Part shown: piece after piece, positions 1 to 11,735 of the stretch | How positions within the stretch are numbered: position 1 is the stretch's first letter | How the letters are laid out: every line of letters begins with the position of its first letter | NCBI GenBank assembly: GCA_013396635.1 | Contig: WBMW01004848.1 | Location: 32,990-96,989, forward strand | Direction of reading: 5' to 3' | Origin: Penelope pileata | Lineage: Eukaryota; Chordata; Aves; Galliformes; Cracidae | Length of the DNA stretch: 64,000 nt | Made by a program: the position numbers and the translations under genes | Notes under the pieces: generated by a model | Database searches by the model: none | Told to the model about the DNA's origin: nothing | The model's input: only the letters and a program-made list of their open reading frames with translations

Positions 1-734
1 AATACAGGGTGAATAGGATTTGCTTAAGCTATGGAGCATAGACGTTTCAACATTTTGTACTTCAATTACCAGAAAATCAACATCCCTGTGGGGTGCAAAT
101 CCTCACTGGATCAAAGCTTCAGTTTAAAGGCAAAGGAATAACCTTAAGAAAAGTCCCTCTGAGCTACAACATTACAAACTTATTTTCAGTGCAGTTACTG
201 GTGCACCTTGTGTTTCTGTATCCCTCCATATTAAGAAAAGATCATATGTTACCCTTCTTTAAACAGTCTAAAGGTCTGTACAATTAAAATCAGAGTACCA
301 GAACTATAACCAAAGAGTTTACACAGATAACAGCACTGATGGATTTTTAATGTTAATTTGTACAAAATGTATCCCAATTAAATGACTTGTTTGATAGCTT
401 TTAAATCTGCTCCATTGCTATTTTGCTCTCTGTGTCACTTATCATTCCTTTTTTCCATAAGAGTAAAAATATAAAGGATATATATTCAGCTACTTCAAAA
501 AACAGTGCATATGAAAAGAAATATACCCTAGCCTTCATCCCAGGATATTACAAGCCAGGACAAACTCTTACTGTTCTCATTGAGGACAGGAATGAGCTGT
601 AGGTTACTGACTCCACAGATGAACAAGCAATTCAAAATCTCAGATACATCAAGGAAAATTTGTTTTGGCTGGGAAGGAGGGATTTCCATGTCTCCATAGC
701 TTCCATAGCTTGTTTTCACCAGAAAGAAGGCTGC

Positions 735-770
735 TTTTTTTTTTTTTNNNNNTTTTTTTTTTTTTCCCCC
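735..770. repeat. Poly-T tract with 5-base gap
   Basis: A run of T is interrupted by five N at 748-752 and followed by a short C run. The true tract length is unresolved, a common assembly failure at homopolymers. Confidence 0.95.
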
Positions 771-3120
771 TTTTAAAGCAGTTTTCAGAGAAGTCTCATC
801 AGGAATACATCATTTCATTTCCTGACGTAAATTTGATCATACCCTTATTTTGCAGCTCAACCTGTGCTCCAGTTCTGACTTTATAGTGCCTTATTTGAAA
901 CTTTAATGATAAATTAAAGCTGTGGTTCAACACTCATAAAGTCATTTTCCTTTTTCATATATTACAGGGTAAAGTAATACAAAATCATTCGTAAAGCCCA
1001 TCATTCTAAACCCTTGCCAAAGTATAGCAACATATAATATGTATATAAGGAGATTCAGCTATTTTAAGAAAAGTTTTAATAAAATTTCTTACAACTGCAT
1101 CTAAAAATGTGTATTTTTACATACAGATAGAAATAAACAAGCTCTTCAAATGTAATGTCTGTCATAAGTAAATCACTTCTACTTTCATATTTCAACTGAC
1201 ATTTTCTAGTTTTTTTTTTGTTACATAAAACTCTGCTTCTGTTCTTTCCCTAATCATACCTAATAAAAAGAGAGATTTTGATTTTCATAGAACATTCATG
1301 TGATACTCCAATTATATCCTTCAAGCACTGGTTGTTTTCTAACTACCTTACAAAGTCATTTTCTGTAGAGAAAAATATACAAATTTCCAAGCAACTGAGC
1401 AACATGTAAAGATTCTGTAGCTCTAATTTCTGGTGAGAGCTGGTGCATAATAAGAAATAGCTTCTAGCAATGACAGCAACATGAAAAATATTTCTGCACT
1501 AACGAGGAAGCCAAATTCTGGAAAGGGCAAGTTTACAGTTATTTATATGTTATTTCTGTATGCCACTATTCTAATCAATATTTCTATTTATATTGTATAG
1601 CTAATTATTATCAGAGAAGCCATAGGTATGGCACCTGGGAAAAGCATTATTCAAGGTACATCTGTCAAGATCTGGATTTACAGGTGGCATATTACACCAA
1701 CAATATGCATCTGTAGATATCTGCACAATAAAATTTTATAACATATGCTGATTTTTCCTCCTATACCTGATGAAATTAGCTGTGGTGAAAGATGGTACAA
1801 ATTATGCTAGAAGCAGAATTGTTATTGACTTTCATGGAGTTCCCTGGCTTTTTTCTCAGTATGGAATTCTCAGATTTTTGCCAAGATAATTAATTTTTTC
1901 CAGGGTGAAAGCAGAGCAAAGGGATACCAATTGCCAGCTGAACTAGTTTTACTAACCCAATGCATCCAGACACAAACAATAATTCCCCTTTAGAGTCCCA
2001 AGGCCCTTCATTTCTCCCTAATTCAATTTCTTTTGGAGTTGTACCTGAAAAGTACGTTATTTACCCACATGACAGCTCCAGGTCACAAAAGACATATTAT
2101 AAAGAGCTTATGATTTCATGAAGATTTTTTTAGAAACAATTCTAAGAAGCTCTTCCAAAGTTCTGGACCTTTCAGAGGAGATTCAACAACACTTTCAGAA
2201 GCATGTTTAGTAATACATCTAAAAATGTTAACACTCTAGCACATTACTGCATGCATTACTACTTGTAAAGCTGAAGTACGTCTAAAATGAGTTAATATTT
2301 TCATGTATTTGTTTAGTCCAACGTAATTTCTCAACAAATTAAGAACAACAAAATGAGCCCTTGAACTTCAACTCTAAATGGATTTATGCCTCAAGAGATT
2401 AATTTAGATTCTTATGTTAAATTTTCATAATTCTGATATACTATGAAACTCGCATCTACGCAAGCACTGGTACAGGTAATTGTGTATGTAACTGTTGAAC
2501 ATGGGAACTTTTAGTAAATAACTTGTTTGTGTTGTTGTTATGTTCACACAAGTTCACTTACTCATTTAGATGACTAAATTTAGCCTCTCTATTTCCACAC
2601 ATAAAAATATGTACAGCTACAGGTATATGCATTAATTCCTAGGTATTATAAGTATTCACACACACCGAGGAAAGGGTTCATAATGCCTGTGACAAAACAG
2701 AGACAGTATTCACCATCTTCCAGTAGATGATGTTTTATAGAGTTGGAGTGCTGGGTACTGATAGCACCCACTATCAGCTGCTTATTTATCTCCATGTACA
2801 AGAATTTAAGGGTTTGTCACTGCAGTACTCTGTGTATAGATGATGCTCTGAGGCCCTTCCACTGGGGTGGTGAGTTCTAGAGCAGAGCTGGCAATCCTAT
2901 CTTACGCCATGTAAGCCAAGGAACGGCAAGCATTTGTACCTTCGATTCATATATTTAAATGAACATTAATTTCCAACACACAGTAAGATATAATGTATGT
3001 AAAATTTTTCAGTTTTCTAAGATGGCTACAATATGCTTTTATCATTTTATATGTTCCCTTCCATAGCATCCTTTGCTATGGTTTGAATATATTATTTGTA
3101 TTTCTATGTTTGTATGTGTG

Positions 3121-3166
3121 TAGGTGAGAGAGAATGAGAAAGAGGAGAAGGGAGAAGAGAGAGCAC
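3121..3166 (+). repeat. Purine-rich (GA/GGA) low-complexity tract
   Basis: About 45 bases, almost entirely G and A, follow a short TG-rich stretch (TTTGTATGTGTG) and end before a poly-T run. It is simple sequence with no coding content. Confidence 0.85.
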
Positions 3167-6100
3167 TTTTTTTTTAGTGGCACTTTTACATTACGGCAAG
3201 AATACTTGCTTTCCTAATGAATTCAAAATCCCATGCACTCTTGTAAGCAATTAAAACATGCTTTCTAACTGCCTTTGAGGCACAGTGCACTTGACAAGTC
3301 TGGCAGATTTCTTGTCAGTTTGCTGAACCTGATACAAGAGCAGGTAGTCCCAGGCTTACACAGCTCTAGTTTTATAACTCCCAGAATCCCTTTTTACAAG
3401 CAAGATCTATGTTCATATTCATTCTAACAGCTTAAAGAGTTTGAACAGCTGCTCCTTTTAAGTCATTCCCATCTCATGTCATTATTTATAAATGCTCTAA
3501 AACACAGTGCATAAATCATTGTTCGCATATTTGTGAAAAAGAAAAAAAATGCCCCTAAATGCATCAATATCAAATAGATCTTTAAGAATACTCTTTTCCT
3601 TTCATCTATAGCTTGAATTAGAACAAAAATACTTCAAAATACATCCTTTTATGGTATAAAATAGTGATTCATTTTGCATACATGTTAAGATTAATTAAAA
3701 TTCAGGAGCTGAAAACAATTATCCTGCCGTGAGTATTTGCTGCAAGACAGAAATGTTTGTTGACCCAAGATTAGAACAGCAAACTCATTAAGTAAATTAA
3801 TAACCCAAATAATTTAAGATTCCTAAGATTTCTGGTGGGAGTTTTAAACAAAGATCTATTATGTCCATTTGATATTCATGCTGCTGCTCTGATTGTAGTT
3901 TCTCAGTGAAACATGTACTCTTTCCAAGACTCAGTAAATAGCTGTTATCAATATGCTAACAAACAGAATGTAAACTGCATGGCCAACACCTCAGCCTAGA
4001 ACATGGCACAATTACAAATTAACATGAGCAGAAAAAGGAGTATTGTATTCTACCCATTTTCAGAGTAAATTCAGAGTAGCAACACTAACTCTAACAAAGC
4101 AAGGACATTTGGACAGAAAGATTGGAGCAGAAAGGCTCCTGGTTTATTCTTGTGGCAGGAATCCTTAAGATCGAAATGGACACCTGAAAGAGAGCTTTTC
4201 CCAGTTACTTTCACATGAGGATGGAAATTGCTCTTTAGTGGTAGGAAAGGTTTGCCTGTTCTCTCATAACTTTCCTAGCTATGGCACACAGGTTCAAGGG
4301 AGGCCTCTGCTACCATATTTATGTAACTCTATACAGGTTTAAAAGACACAGCCTACAGAAGACCAGCAACGGCTCGAAAACAGGCCAGAGGTGCAGCTTT
4401 GGTCTCTCCGAATTGCCTCAGATGTACATCTTGGGTAGCACAATGCTGTCAGTCTACCAAGGTCCTGGAGGTAGCTCAGTGAGGAGAAAAACTGCATAGC
4501 ACTGACACTGAATCTCACGGAGACTCAAACTAAGTTTTAAATACAGGGAATGAGTTGAGCTCAGATAAGCACCAGATGCAGATGAAAGTGTAACTTTGCA
4601 AGGGCAGCAAGACCTGGGTCCTGTAAATCAACATACTCTGTGACTCACACAGCACAATCCAAATAACGCAACTCAGGGGGGTCTTGGGGGCAGTACCTTA
4701 AAAATCGCTTCTGTAAGCGAAGAAAGTCAGCTCTATTAATCAAATCCAGATCATTTTCTTTGGACCTGGGACCTTAAAAGCCTTTGATTTCCTTTTTAAT
4801 ATGTCTATTCAATTAGTTATATTAAGTCTTAATAAATGAGGCTTGCTAGCCTAGTTTAAACTAGAAAAATGTATTGTTGCCAGCAGTAGCCACAGTGAAA
4901 TCCTCATTTTACCACTTATCATCAAAATATGGCATTGTTTCAGCTTTTTTCAGTTAAAAACTTCATCCTGTAAATTAAAATAAATCTATAATACAGAACA
5001 TTCTTGTATACAATATGGTTTACACAAGCAGAAATGTAACATATTTTGAGAAATTCAGCGAGAAGAATAGGAGTCATTTATATGTTTTTGTGCTATCAGA
5101 CTTTCAACATGAAATCCTACCAGGATGAAAATATCTAAAAGACTTTTCCATACTGGGACATTTTTAGCATAGCTTCTCTCAAAATTGACATAATCCAACT
5201 GATACCATATGAGATCCCCTTCCTTATGAATAAGTCCTCACCAATTCTTTTCCAGTTCTTTACGTTCTTATTTCCATGAAATAAAAGGACTATTTTTTTT
5301 AAAGGCCACCAAACAATTCATTTTCATCAACAGTTTTTCACTAGATTTCATAGTGCACTTTGCTTAAATTTTTAGTCATTTTTAAAACAATAATTTAAAT
5401 TTAAGATCTCTGCCCAGTTCTTCACAGTACTAATATACTATTAAGATATATATAATATAATGGTTTTTCAAGACCCCCAAGTACAGTGTATGGATGAACT
5501 TGCTGAAGATAAAAGCTATAAACTACATGGGCATGATTCCAGTGTACCTCTCCAAGCCGAATTTTCAATGCTTTCACAAGCTGTCAATATGCTTTTAAAA
5601 TTTCTGCTTTAAATCAAAGGGCAACAAGTTCTCTAGACAGTAGCTTCTGCACTTCTGCACGTTGGAGTTTACTGTTAGAGATATAAAACCCAGATTTTCA
5701 AACTTCTTCTTATTCTGTCAGATATGGTAGTTGAAATGAGTCATAAAATTGCCTCATACTATGCCTGCTGTTATTAAGGAGATCGTCAATACATTCTGAA
5801 GTGTCATCTGTTTTAGTGATTTTTCCTGATGAATGTAAACTGAAATGCAAGTGATCCTAATGTCAATATTTAGGTAGAAGAGCATCACCAATTTTTGTTC
5901 TGAGCCATACTACAGTACTGTTGTGGTTTAGAGACCTTCTCACACCTGCAGGAATATATCTTAGAAAAGAAATACTCAAGAAAAAAATAACATATGACCT
6001 ATGGCCCAGATGATTCCACATCAAAGAGTCAGCATTGAATTTTTGTAACAAATAAAAGACTACATATATACATATAGTGTATTAAAACATGACCAGTCAC

Positions 6101-6458
6101 TCACTCATTTTGAATGGTTTTAAAGCAGTCAGCTCTTGATTCAGAAAGTCATATGAAAGAGAAATTTACTTTCATCCCTTCTTAGGTCTCCTAGGTTAAG
6201 ATCAAATTATGATATCAAATTATTAACCAAATTTTTGTAGGATGATAATTAAATTTAGTTGAATATAATTTAAGTGCTTCATGGCAAAAAGATCAAATCA
6301 GGTTATCTTCCCAATGGGAGTATACCAATTACTAATGAAGTCAATAGCAACAGATATGGAAATGAAAAACCCCACAATATCCACACTGAGACGTCTAGCT
6401 AGGAGATTCTGTGGGTCAAGGTCTTCGGTTTGCAGGAGTGTAAGAGACTGTTTTGGAA

Positions 6459-6507
6459 TCTTTTGTCTCAAAGCTTGCTGTGAGAACTCTTTTGTCTCAA
6501 AGTTTGC
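6459..6507 (+). repeat. Two 20-bp direct repeats, 29-bp period
   Basis: TCTTTTGTCTCAAAGCTTGC at 6,459-6,478 recurs with one change (C to T at position 16) at 6,488-6,507. Short direct repeats of this kind are common in LTR U3 enhancers, which fits the LTR reading of this patch. Confidence 0.9.
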
Positions 6508-6939
6508 CCATCTGCCTGCTGCCCAAGGCTTGCAGACCAGGATCAATGAGAGGTAAGCAGCCGCTAAACGGCCATCGAGCAGCCTTTCAGACTGGTGCCT
6601 TGAGGGAGGCAACCACCGAAGGAGACGGGCAAACCCGGGCTTGCACCGTCCATGCCCGTTCGTGTGATACGTGACATACCTGGGTGGCCAGGAATGTCAT
6701 GCTGGCTGAAAAGGAGGATAAGAAGACCTCCTCCAACGGAGGAAATGCTAGGATTTACCTGTGAGNCCTCGCTCCCTCACTCGCACACGGGCCTGAAGAT
6801 ATTCCTAGACCGACACAACCGCGTGGGATCCATGGTGGTGACTGTCCCTGCTTTTTTATATGTAGCCCTCACTCTTACTTCCTATCTTTTACTATTGTCT
6901 GCTTTCCCATCCCCGTCTCCCTCACTGACCACAATTTCT

Positions 6940-6945
6940 ATTAAA
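6940..6945 (+). promoter_or_regulatory. Candidate LTR polyadenylation signal ATTAAA
   Basis: ATTAAA lies within TTTCTATTAAACTAG, downstream of a TATA-like motif and upstream of a T/C-rich tail. Its role rests on the LTR reading of the patch. Confidence 0.45.
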
Positions 6946-7015
6946 CTAGTTGGACAACATTTGACGTCGTTTGTGTCTTAATCTCACTCTGGGTATATAT
7001 TAAAGAATCTCCCCT

Positions 7016-7034
7016 CGCTCCAATAATTGGAGCG
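7016..7034. repeat. Perfect 8-bp inverted repeat with 3-base loop
   Basis: CGCTCCAA and TTGGAGCG flank TAA, a 19-base perfect hairpin. It sits where the LTR-like patch meets ordinary flanking sequence. Confidence 0.95.
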
Positions 7035-7425
7035 GGACAAGGAGCAACTCTAGTACAGCACACAAGCAGTGTGTGATGGCTCACCAATTTATACAACCTA
7101 GGCCAGACAAACCATTGAATTAGCTGGAGATAGTGCCATCCCAGCTTCCCTGACCTTCCTGTTCCTACCACTGAGTGTAGCCTAGGGAATTAAGTCTCTT
7201 AAGAGTTCCCTTGGGAATGTTTGCCAGCCTATTATCCATGCCTGCCACTAAGAACACAGATAAGATATTTAGCTTGCAGTAACTTCCACCACATCCTCAA
7301 TCACACTGATTTTTATCTGCTACTCCAGTTCTCTCAGTCTGAGTGTTACCATCACTGCACAATGGTCTGTGGGATAGAACAACAGTGGACTGTTTCTATA
7401 TGAGGATTCAGGAGACAGTGACTGA

Positions 7426-7461
7426 AATCCACTACATATCTACAATCCACTACGTATCTAC
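7426..7461 (+). repeat. 18-bp tandem duplication
   Basis: AATCCACTACATATCTAC is followed at once by a second copy with one difference (A to G at position 11). The high identity suggests a recent local duplication. Confidence 0.95.
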
Positions 7462-7737
7462 AAAGTACTGTGGCTAACTTAACTGAGTGATCAGTTCTCT
7501 TTCTTACTCACACTTTTGTAAATCCTTAAGTAATTCAATGTCTTAATTCTTCCATTCTCTCCATATTTTTCTCTTTTGTTTCTAGGTCCAACTCTTACCA
7601 AAATTAAGATTAAGCTGGGATTTCCAAGTACTGCAAGGATAACCTTAGTCCCACCCACACCGCTCTCTTCACAACAGTAAGAATTTTGGAGGATATAGGT
7701 AAATCTTCAATCATAAAGGGAGTTCAAATAAAACAGA

Positions 7738-7760
7738 GTATATGTATGTATGTATATATG
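7738..7760 (+). repeat. (TATG)n/(TA)n microsatellite
   Basis: A short run of TATGTATGTATG passes into TATATATG. Confidence 0.9.
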
Positions 7761-8040
7761 ATTGCTTCAAAACACAAAAGGATTAAGTCTGTTAGAAAAT
7801 CAAAATAATCAGAAAACAAAGCTATCTTATAATTTGGCTAATTATTCTGTAATGAGATCTAGTTGAAAATAGTCATTTTAAAATTATTACAAAGTTTTGC
7901 TACTGTGACCAGCCACATTTTTACATGCAAAAGTGGTATACAAGACAGTATTGTTGGGTACTCACGCTGTTTCTAGTTAATAACATTTCTTCAAGGAAAA
8001 CAGTATACTAGTTCCAGCCTCAAACAAATAGAAATGGATT

Positions 8041-8090
8041 AAAAAGAAAGGAAAAAAAAAAAAAAAGAAAAAGAAAAGAAAGGAAAAAAG
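8041..8090 (+). repeat. Poly-A/AAAG-rich tract
   Basis: Fifty bases consist only of A and G, mostly A runs separated by single or double G. It may be a degenerate A-rich microsatellite. No retroelement body is visible immediately upstream. Confidence 0.9.
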
Positions 8091-8216
8091 TACTCATCAC
8101 AAAATTGTCCTTATTTTATTCCGTAACAGAAAGTTTACCAAAATGTCTATTCTTCAGCTGGAATCAGGAAAAAGAATTTGTCTTCTGACAATGCTTAAAC
8201 TATATGTATATCTCAA

Positions 8217-8252
8217 AAACAAATAAACAAAAAAAACAACAACAAAAAAGAT
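8217..8252 (+). repeat. A/CAA-rich low-complexity tract
   Basis: Runs of AAAC, AAC and A with few other bases. Confidence 0.85.
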
Positions 8253-8375
8253 AAATCAGCTCTAAATGTCTTAGGCTACTGCCTGCTGTAAAGAGTTTAC
8301 ATTTAAATTCTATAGAATATAAACAACCCTACCACTAACGTTCCATCACTTTTATTTTCTTTAACTGAGTGAGGC

Positions 8376-8420
8376 TTTTTTTTGTTTTGTTTTGTTTTGA
8401 TTTGTTTTGATTTGTTTTTT
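8376..8420 (+). repeat. (TTTTG)n microsatellite
   Basis: Three TTTTG units after a poly-T run pass into interspersed TTTTGATTTG units. Confidence 0.9.
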
Positions 8421-8706
8421 AAGTTTCATTGAAAGGAAAATGGTTGCTTCTATATGTTTATTTCTCTTTTGGAAATGGATACTTACAAACATTAATGCAA
8501 TTTAACATAATTAGTATTAATTAACATGTCATTATTTTGTTTTACATTTACATCTACACTTTAGCTTAAAAAAACTTAGCTTTAATCTCTTACACATAAC
8601 TTCAAAAGGATCTCAACTCAGAAGTCTAGTAAGATTTTAAATTCACAGGACCTTGTTTTGCCAAAATACATAAATATACCTGATTTATTTCACTTAGATT
8701 TCAAAT

Positions 8707-8762
8707 TCTTCCCTTCTCTCTCTTCTTTTCTCATTCTCTGTCTTTGTTTTCTGTTTTTCTTA
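8707..8762 (+). repeat. Pyrimidine-rich tract
   Basis: About 55 bases of nearly uninterrupted C and T (TTCTCTCTCTTCTTTTCTC and similar). As a polypyrimidine tract it could precede a 3' splice site, but no exon-like sequence follows. Confidence 0.8.
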
Positions 8763-10225
8763 ATCTAGTAGTTCCTGTGGCTTGTGGCTATGTCAGATGA
8801 TGGAAATGACTGCAAGCATTTTAGAACACCAAGCATGGCAATACGCAGAACATAACACATTGGGGCTCTGCAATGAAGAAGGTAGTGTAGTATTCCTGTG
8901 GTGGCATTTAAACGTCCTAGGAGTGCCTTTGGATGTTCTACGAGGTGAGCTTGGACTGGAGATACACATTTAGGACTCCCTGCTACTTGCCAACAACTGC
9001 AAAGTGCATTTCTAATGCAATATGAAATCCCAGTACTGGGAAAATACTGTGCTGAACAACTGCTGTGGACTAATTACACAGACACAAAACAAAGCCACTG
9101 GGCTAGTTCTGCCAAAATCTGAGGAGTTCAGTACAGAATATTGCATCTTTAAAAAATCAAGCTGTAAGCTCGGCCTTTGGAGCTGCATTACAGTTCTCTG
9201 CATAACAGAGAGGAAGACTTGCAGGTCTAAAATAGGATCACTGAACAGGGTGTTAGTTAAAAGAGTAAAGAGACAATTGGATTGAGGGACACATAAAATG
9301 TCTTCAAGAGCACAGGAACATTAGTTTAGGTTGCAAAAAAGCACTTACCTCAGATGACATCTCACAATTTTGCACTCCTTGGATCTCAACTTCTGCCTCT
9401 CTCCATCTGCCCTAGAAAGAGCAGAGAACTTCATTTTTTTCCTACATAGCTTGATAGCAAATGAGCTTAAGTGGCAGTAAGAAACATGATATCGGGTCAT
9501 CTTCTTCTCCAGGAAATCTGACTCTATTAGAACTTAATGATTGTTTTAAATTATTTTAATGATAGCATTTTAATCCATGATCATGAGACAGGAGTAAGTG
9601 GACTCCCTAGGCTTACTCACAGATTGGCAGGGACCAAGTGAATTGCTAACGAGCTCCAAAACCACAGAGTTGCTGAATAAAAAACAGCACTATCATATAT
9701 CATAGGGGAAGTCTAACTCAAGAGAGTCCAGGCTGTTGGAATGCACAGTGGTTTGGATCCTAAGTATAACCCTAGTGTATGAATCTTAGTCATGCATGAA
9801 GCAAAATTAATCATTTAGCTGATAACGACATTGCTTCTAGATATGAGGAGGAACATACCTTTACGTAAGTGAAAAATATCACCATCTTTTGCTTGAAGCA
9901 GGAGGATGCCTATCAGCAAAGAGGAATAGGAAATAAATGCATCCATCAGATGTCACAATAATCAGCTGGTTGTGAGACTAGCAGGAAAATGTAGGGAATG
10001 TAGCTACCTCTAACTGGTTACATAATGAAACTTCATGTTTCCTGGCCCTTTACTAAAAGTTACTTGGAGTATCTTCCTTCATAGCACCTAGAACAGACAC
10101 TAACGGAGAGAAGACCATTTCCCAAAGATGAATTCTACCACTTCACGACCAGTACATGATGGGAGGTACCAAGAAAACTACCAACAAAAGCTTTGATGTC
10201 TCTAGATTTCACATATATGTATGGA

Positions 10226-10275
10226 TATTCTGTGATTCTATTATTACCATTATTATTACTATTATTATTGATATT
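10226..10275 (+). repeat. (ATT)n microsatellite preceded by CR1-tail-like octamers
   Basis: ATTCTGTGATTCTATT, which matches the short repeated tail of avian CR1 elements, runs straight into ATTATTACCATTATTATT. No CR1 body is visible on the 5' side, so it is either a very short CR1 remnant or a coincidence. Confidence 0.7.
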
Positions 10276-11104
10276 ACTTATGTATCTGTAACATTAACTG
10301 GATGGAGTTTTAGATACTAAAAACTTCTGAGATATAGGCCACAGTATGGAACAAAGTCTATGCTGAAAACAATCTTAAAGTAATAGATATTTGCTGAGTA
10401 GCATTTTTGTTTTTGAAAACAGACCCTTCTGCTACTATAGTCATGGGAAACATGTCCATATAGAATTGCTTCAATTTGAGCAATAGAGATTTGGAATTGG
10501 AGAACTGTGATATTTTTTATTTAAATGTGGTGTAGTGAGTAGAGTATGTGGCAGAATTTGGCACCTGCAACATAGGATTTTAAGCAGTTCTGTAGGCACA
10601 TGGTGGTCCTTCTCCTGGAACTCTGGACAACCTGTGGATACCTGGACTAGATAAATTAACAACTATCTCTCCTTCTGTAAGGAAAAAAAAATTGACAGGT
10701 AAATCCAAACATACGTAGTTCTATCATGGAACCTATATAAATGGCAATCACTGCAGTTATGGGTTTTAGAGATCAAGGTTGAATTTTTTTCCAGAGCAAG
10801 AGCATTAGAGCAGAAAGAACTGACAAATACTATAGGCTAGGAAATCCTATGACTCATAGTTCAGAAAATTTCCATCTCCAATCAAAAAGGGGTGAATCAT
10901 AAGACTACTAAGTAAAAAATAATTATGATTCAGAAAACTCAGAATACAGCATGATTGCTGCTTAGAAAAGCAGACCACACATATTTCTCACTTAGCCTAT
11001 CTGCTCCACATGGCCACTGAAATACCTGTCTGATGACTTTCAGACTCTCCCTAAGTTTTTACTTTTTGTCATTCTTGATAGATATAAGAATCCAAAATAA
11101 CTAG

Positions 11105-11735
11105 AAGAGCTCTCCAAGCACTGCTCCAACATGGCTCCAAATGATGGGGCTCACCCTTCAGGCATAGACTGCTCCAGCACAGGGCCCCACAGACGGCAGC
11201 TCCCCGAGACTTCCTGCCCCACCGCGGGCTCCTCTCCATGGGCTGCAGCTCCGGCCCAGCCAGGCCGGCCTTCTATGGGCTACGGTCTTCTCCAGGCCTC
11301 ATCCACTGCTGCACCATGGGCTCCTCCATGGCTGCATGTGGAGATCTGCTCCCTGTGGTGCCCATGAGCACAGGGGGACAGCCTGCTCCACCACGGGCTT
11401 CTCCTGGGCTGCAGAGAACTTCTTCTCTGTGCCTGGAGCACCTCCTGCCCTCCTTCTGCACTGACCTGGGTGACTGTGGGGATGTTTCCCTCAAGGTCTC
11501 ACTCCCCTCTCCCAGCTGCTGTTACACAGCAGATTTTCCCTTCCTTACATCCGCTTTCCTAGCAATACAACCAGCATTGATCATGGCTCAATTCTGGCAG
11601 CACCGGCTCCTTTTTGGAGCAGCTGGAACTGGCGCTGACCTGACCTGGGGCAGCTGCTGGGCTCTGCTCACAGAAGCCACCCCTGCAGCCACCCCACAAC
11701 CAAAACTTTGCCACTTAAGCCCAATACAGGATCCA
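11105..11735 (-). mobile_element. Fragment of a long avian ERV LTR (GC-rich)
   Basis: Read on the - strand, the segment matches from memory an abundant bird interspersed repeat that I place inside a long class III (ERVL-type) LTR. It has serial motifs such as GGAGCAGGCTGTCCCCCTG, GGAGCAGATCTCCAC and GGAGGTGCTCCAGGCAC, and a CAGCAGCTGGGAGAGGGGAG motif. Both LTR ends are missing, and ordinary AT-rich sequence flanks it on each side, so it is an internal fragment. On the + strand it carries a 185-codon open frame (11,238-11,795), and on the - strand frames of 67-73 codons. These reflect high GC with few stops rather than genes; similar frames are often predicted as proteins in bird annotations. 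The family name and exact boundaries are not certain. Confidence 0.65.

Larger units (their letters stand above)
1..6448. other. Single-copy non-coding DNA, no gene seen
   Basis: AT-rich sequence with stops in all frames at the density expected by chance. The longest open frames (up to about 90-104 codons, near 6.3-6.6 kb) lie partly in the neighbouring LTR-like patch and show no family motif. I see no splice-flanked exon with protein-like content. It could be intergenic or deep intronic; the sequence alone does not decide. Confidence 0.7.
6449..7038 (+). mobile_element. Probable endogenous retrovirus LTR (CpG-rich)
   Basis: This patch differs from its surroundings: it is GC-richer and keeps many CpG dinucleotides. 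In order on the + strand it has direct repeats near the 5' side, a TATA-like TTTTTTATATG near 6,853, and an ATTAAA polyadenylation signal at 6,940 about 85 bases further on. A T/C-rich R/U5-like tail contains TGACGTC at 6,962. That order is the usual LTR layout. The ends are uncertain: TG at 6,449 and CA at 7,038 are the best terminal dinucleotides I can find, but I see no clean target-site duplication and no recognisable primer-binding site. One undetermined base is at 6,766. It could instead be another GC-rich interspersed repeat. The overlapping open frames of 91-109 codons are not supported as genes. Confidence 0.5.
7039..11104. other. Non-coding DNA with simple repeats
   Basis: No convincing gene. 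The pair of overlapping-strand frames at 9,012-9,285 (63 codons on -, 87 on +) shows no domain motif. The content is AT-rich single-copy sequence plus the simple repeats listed separately. Confidence 0.7.
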
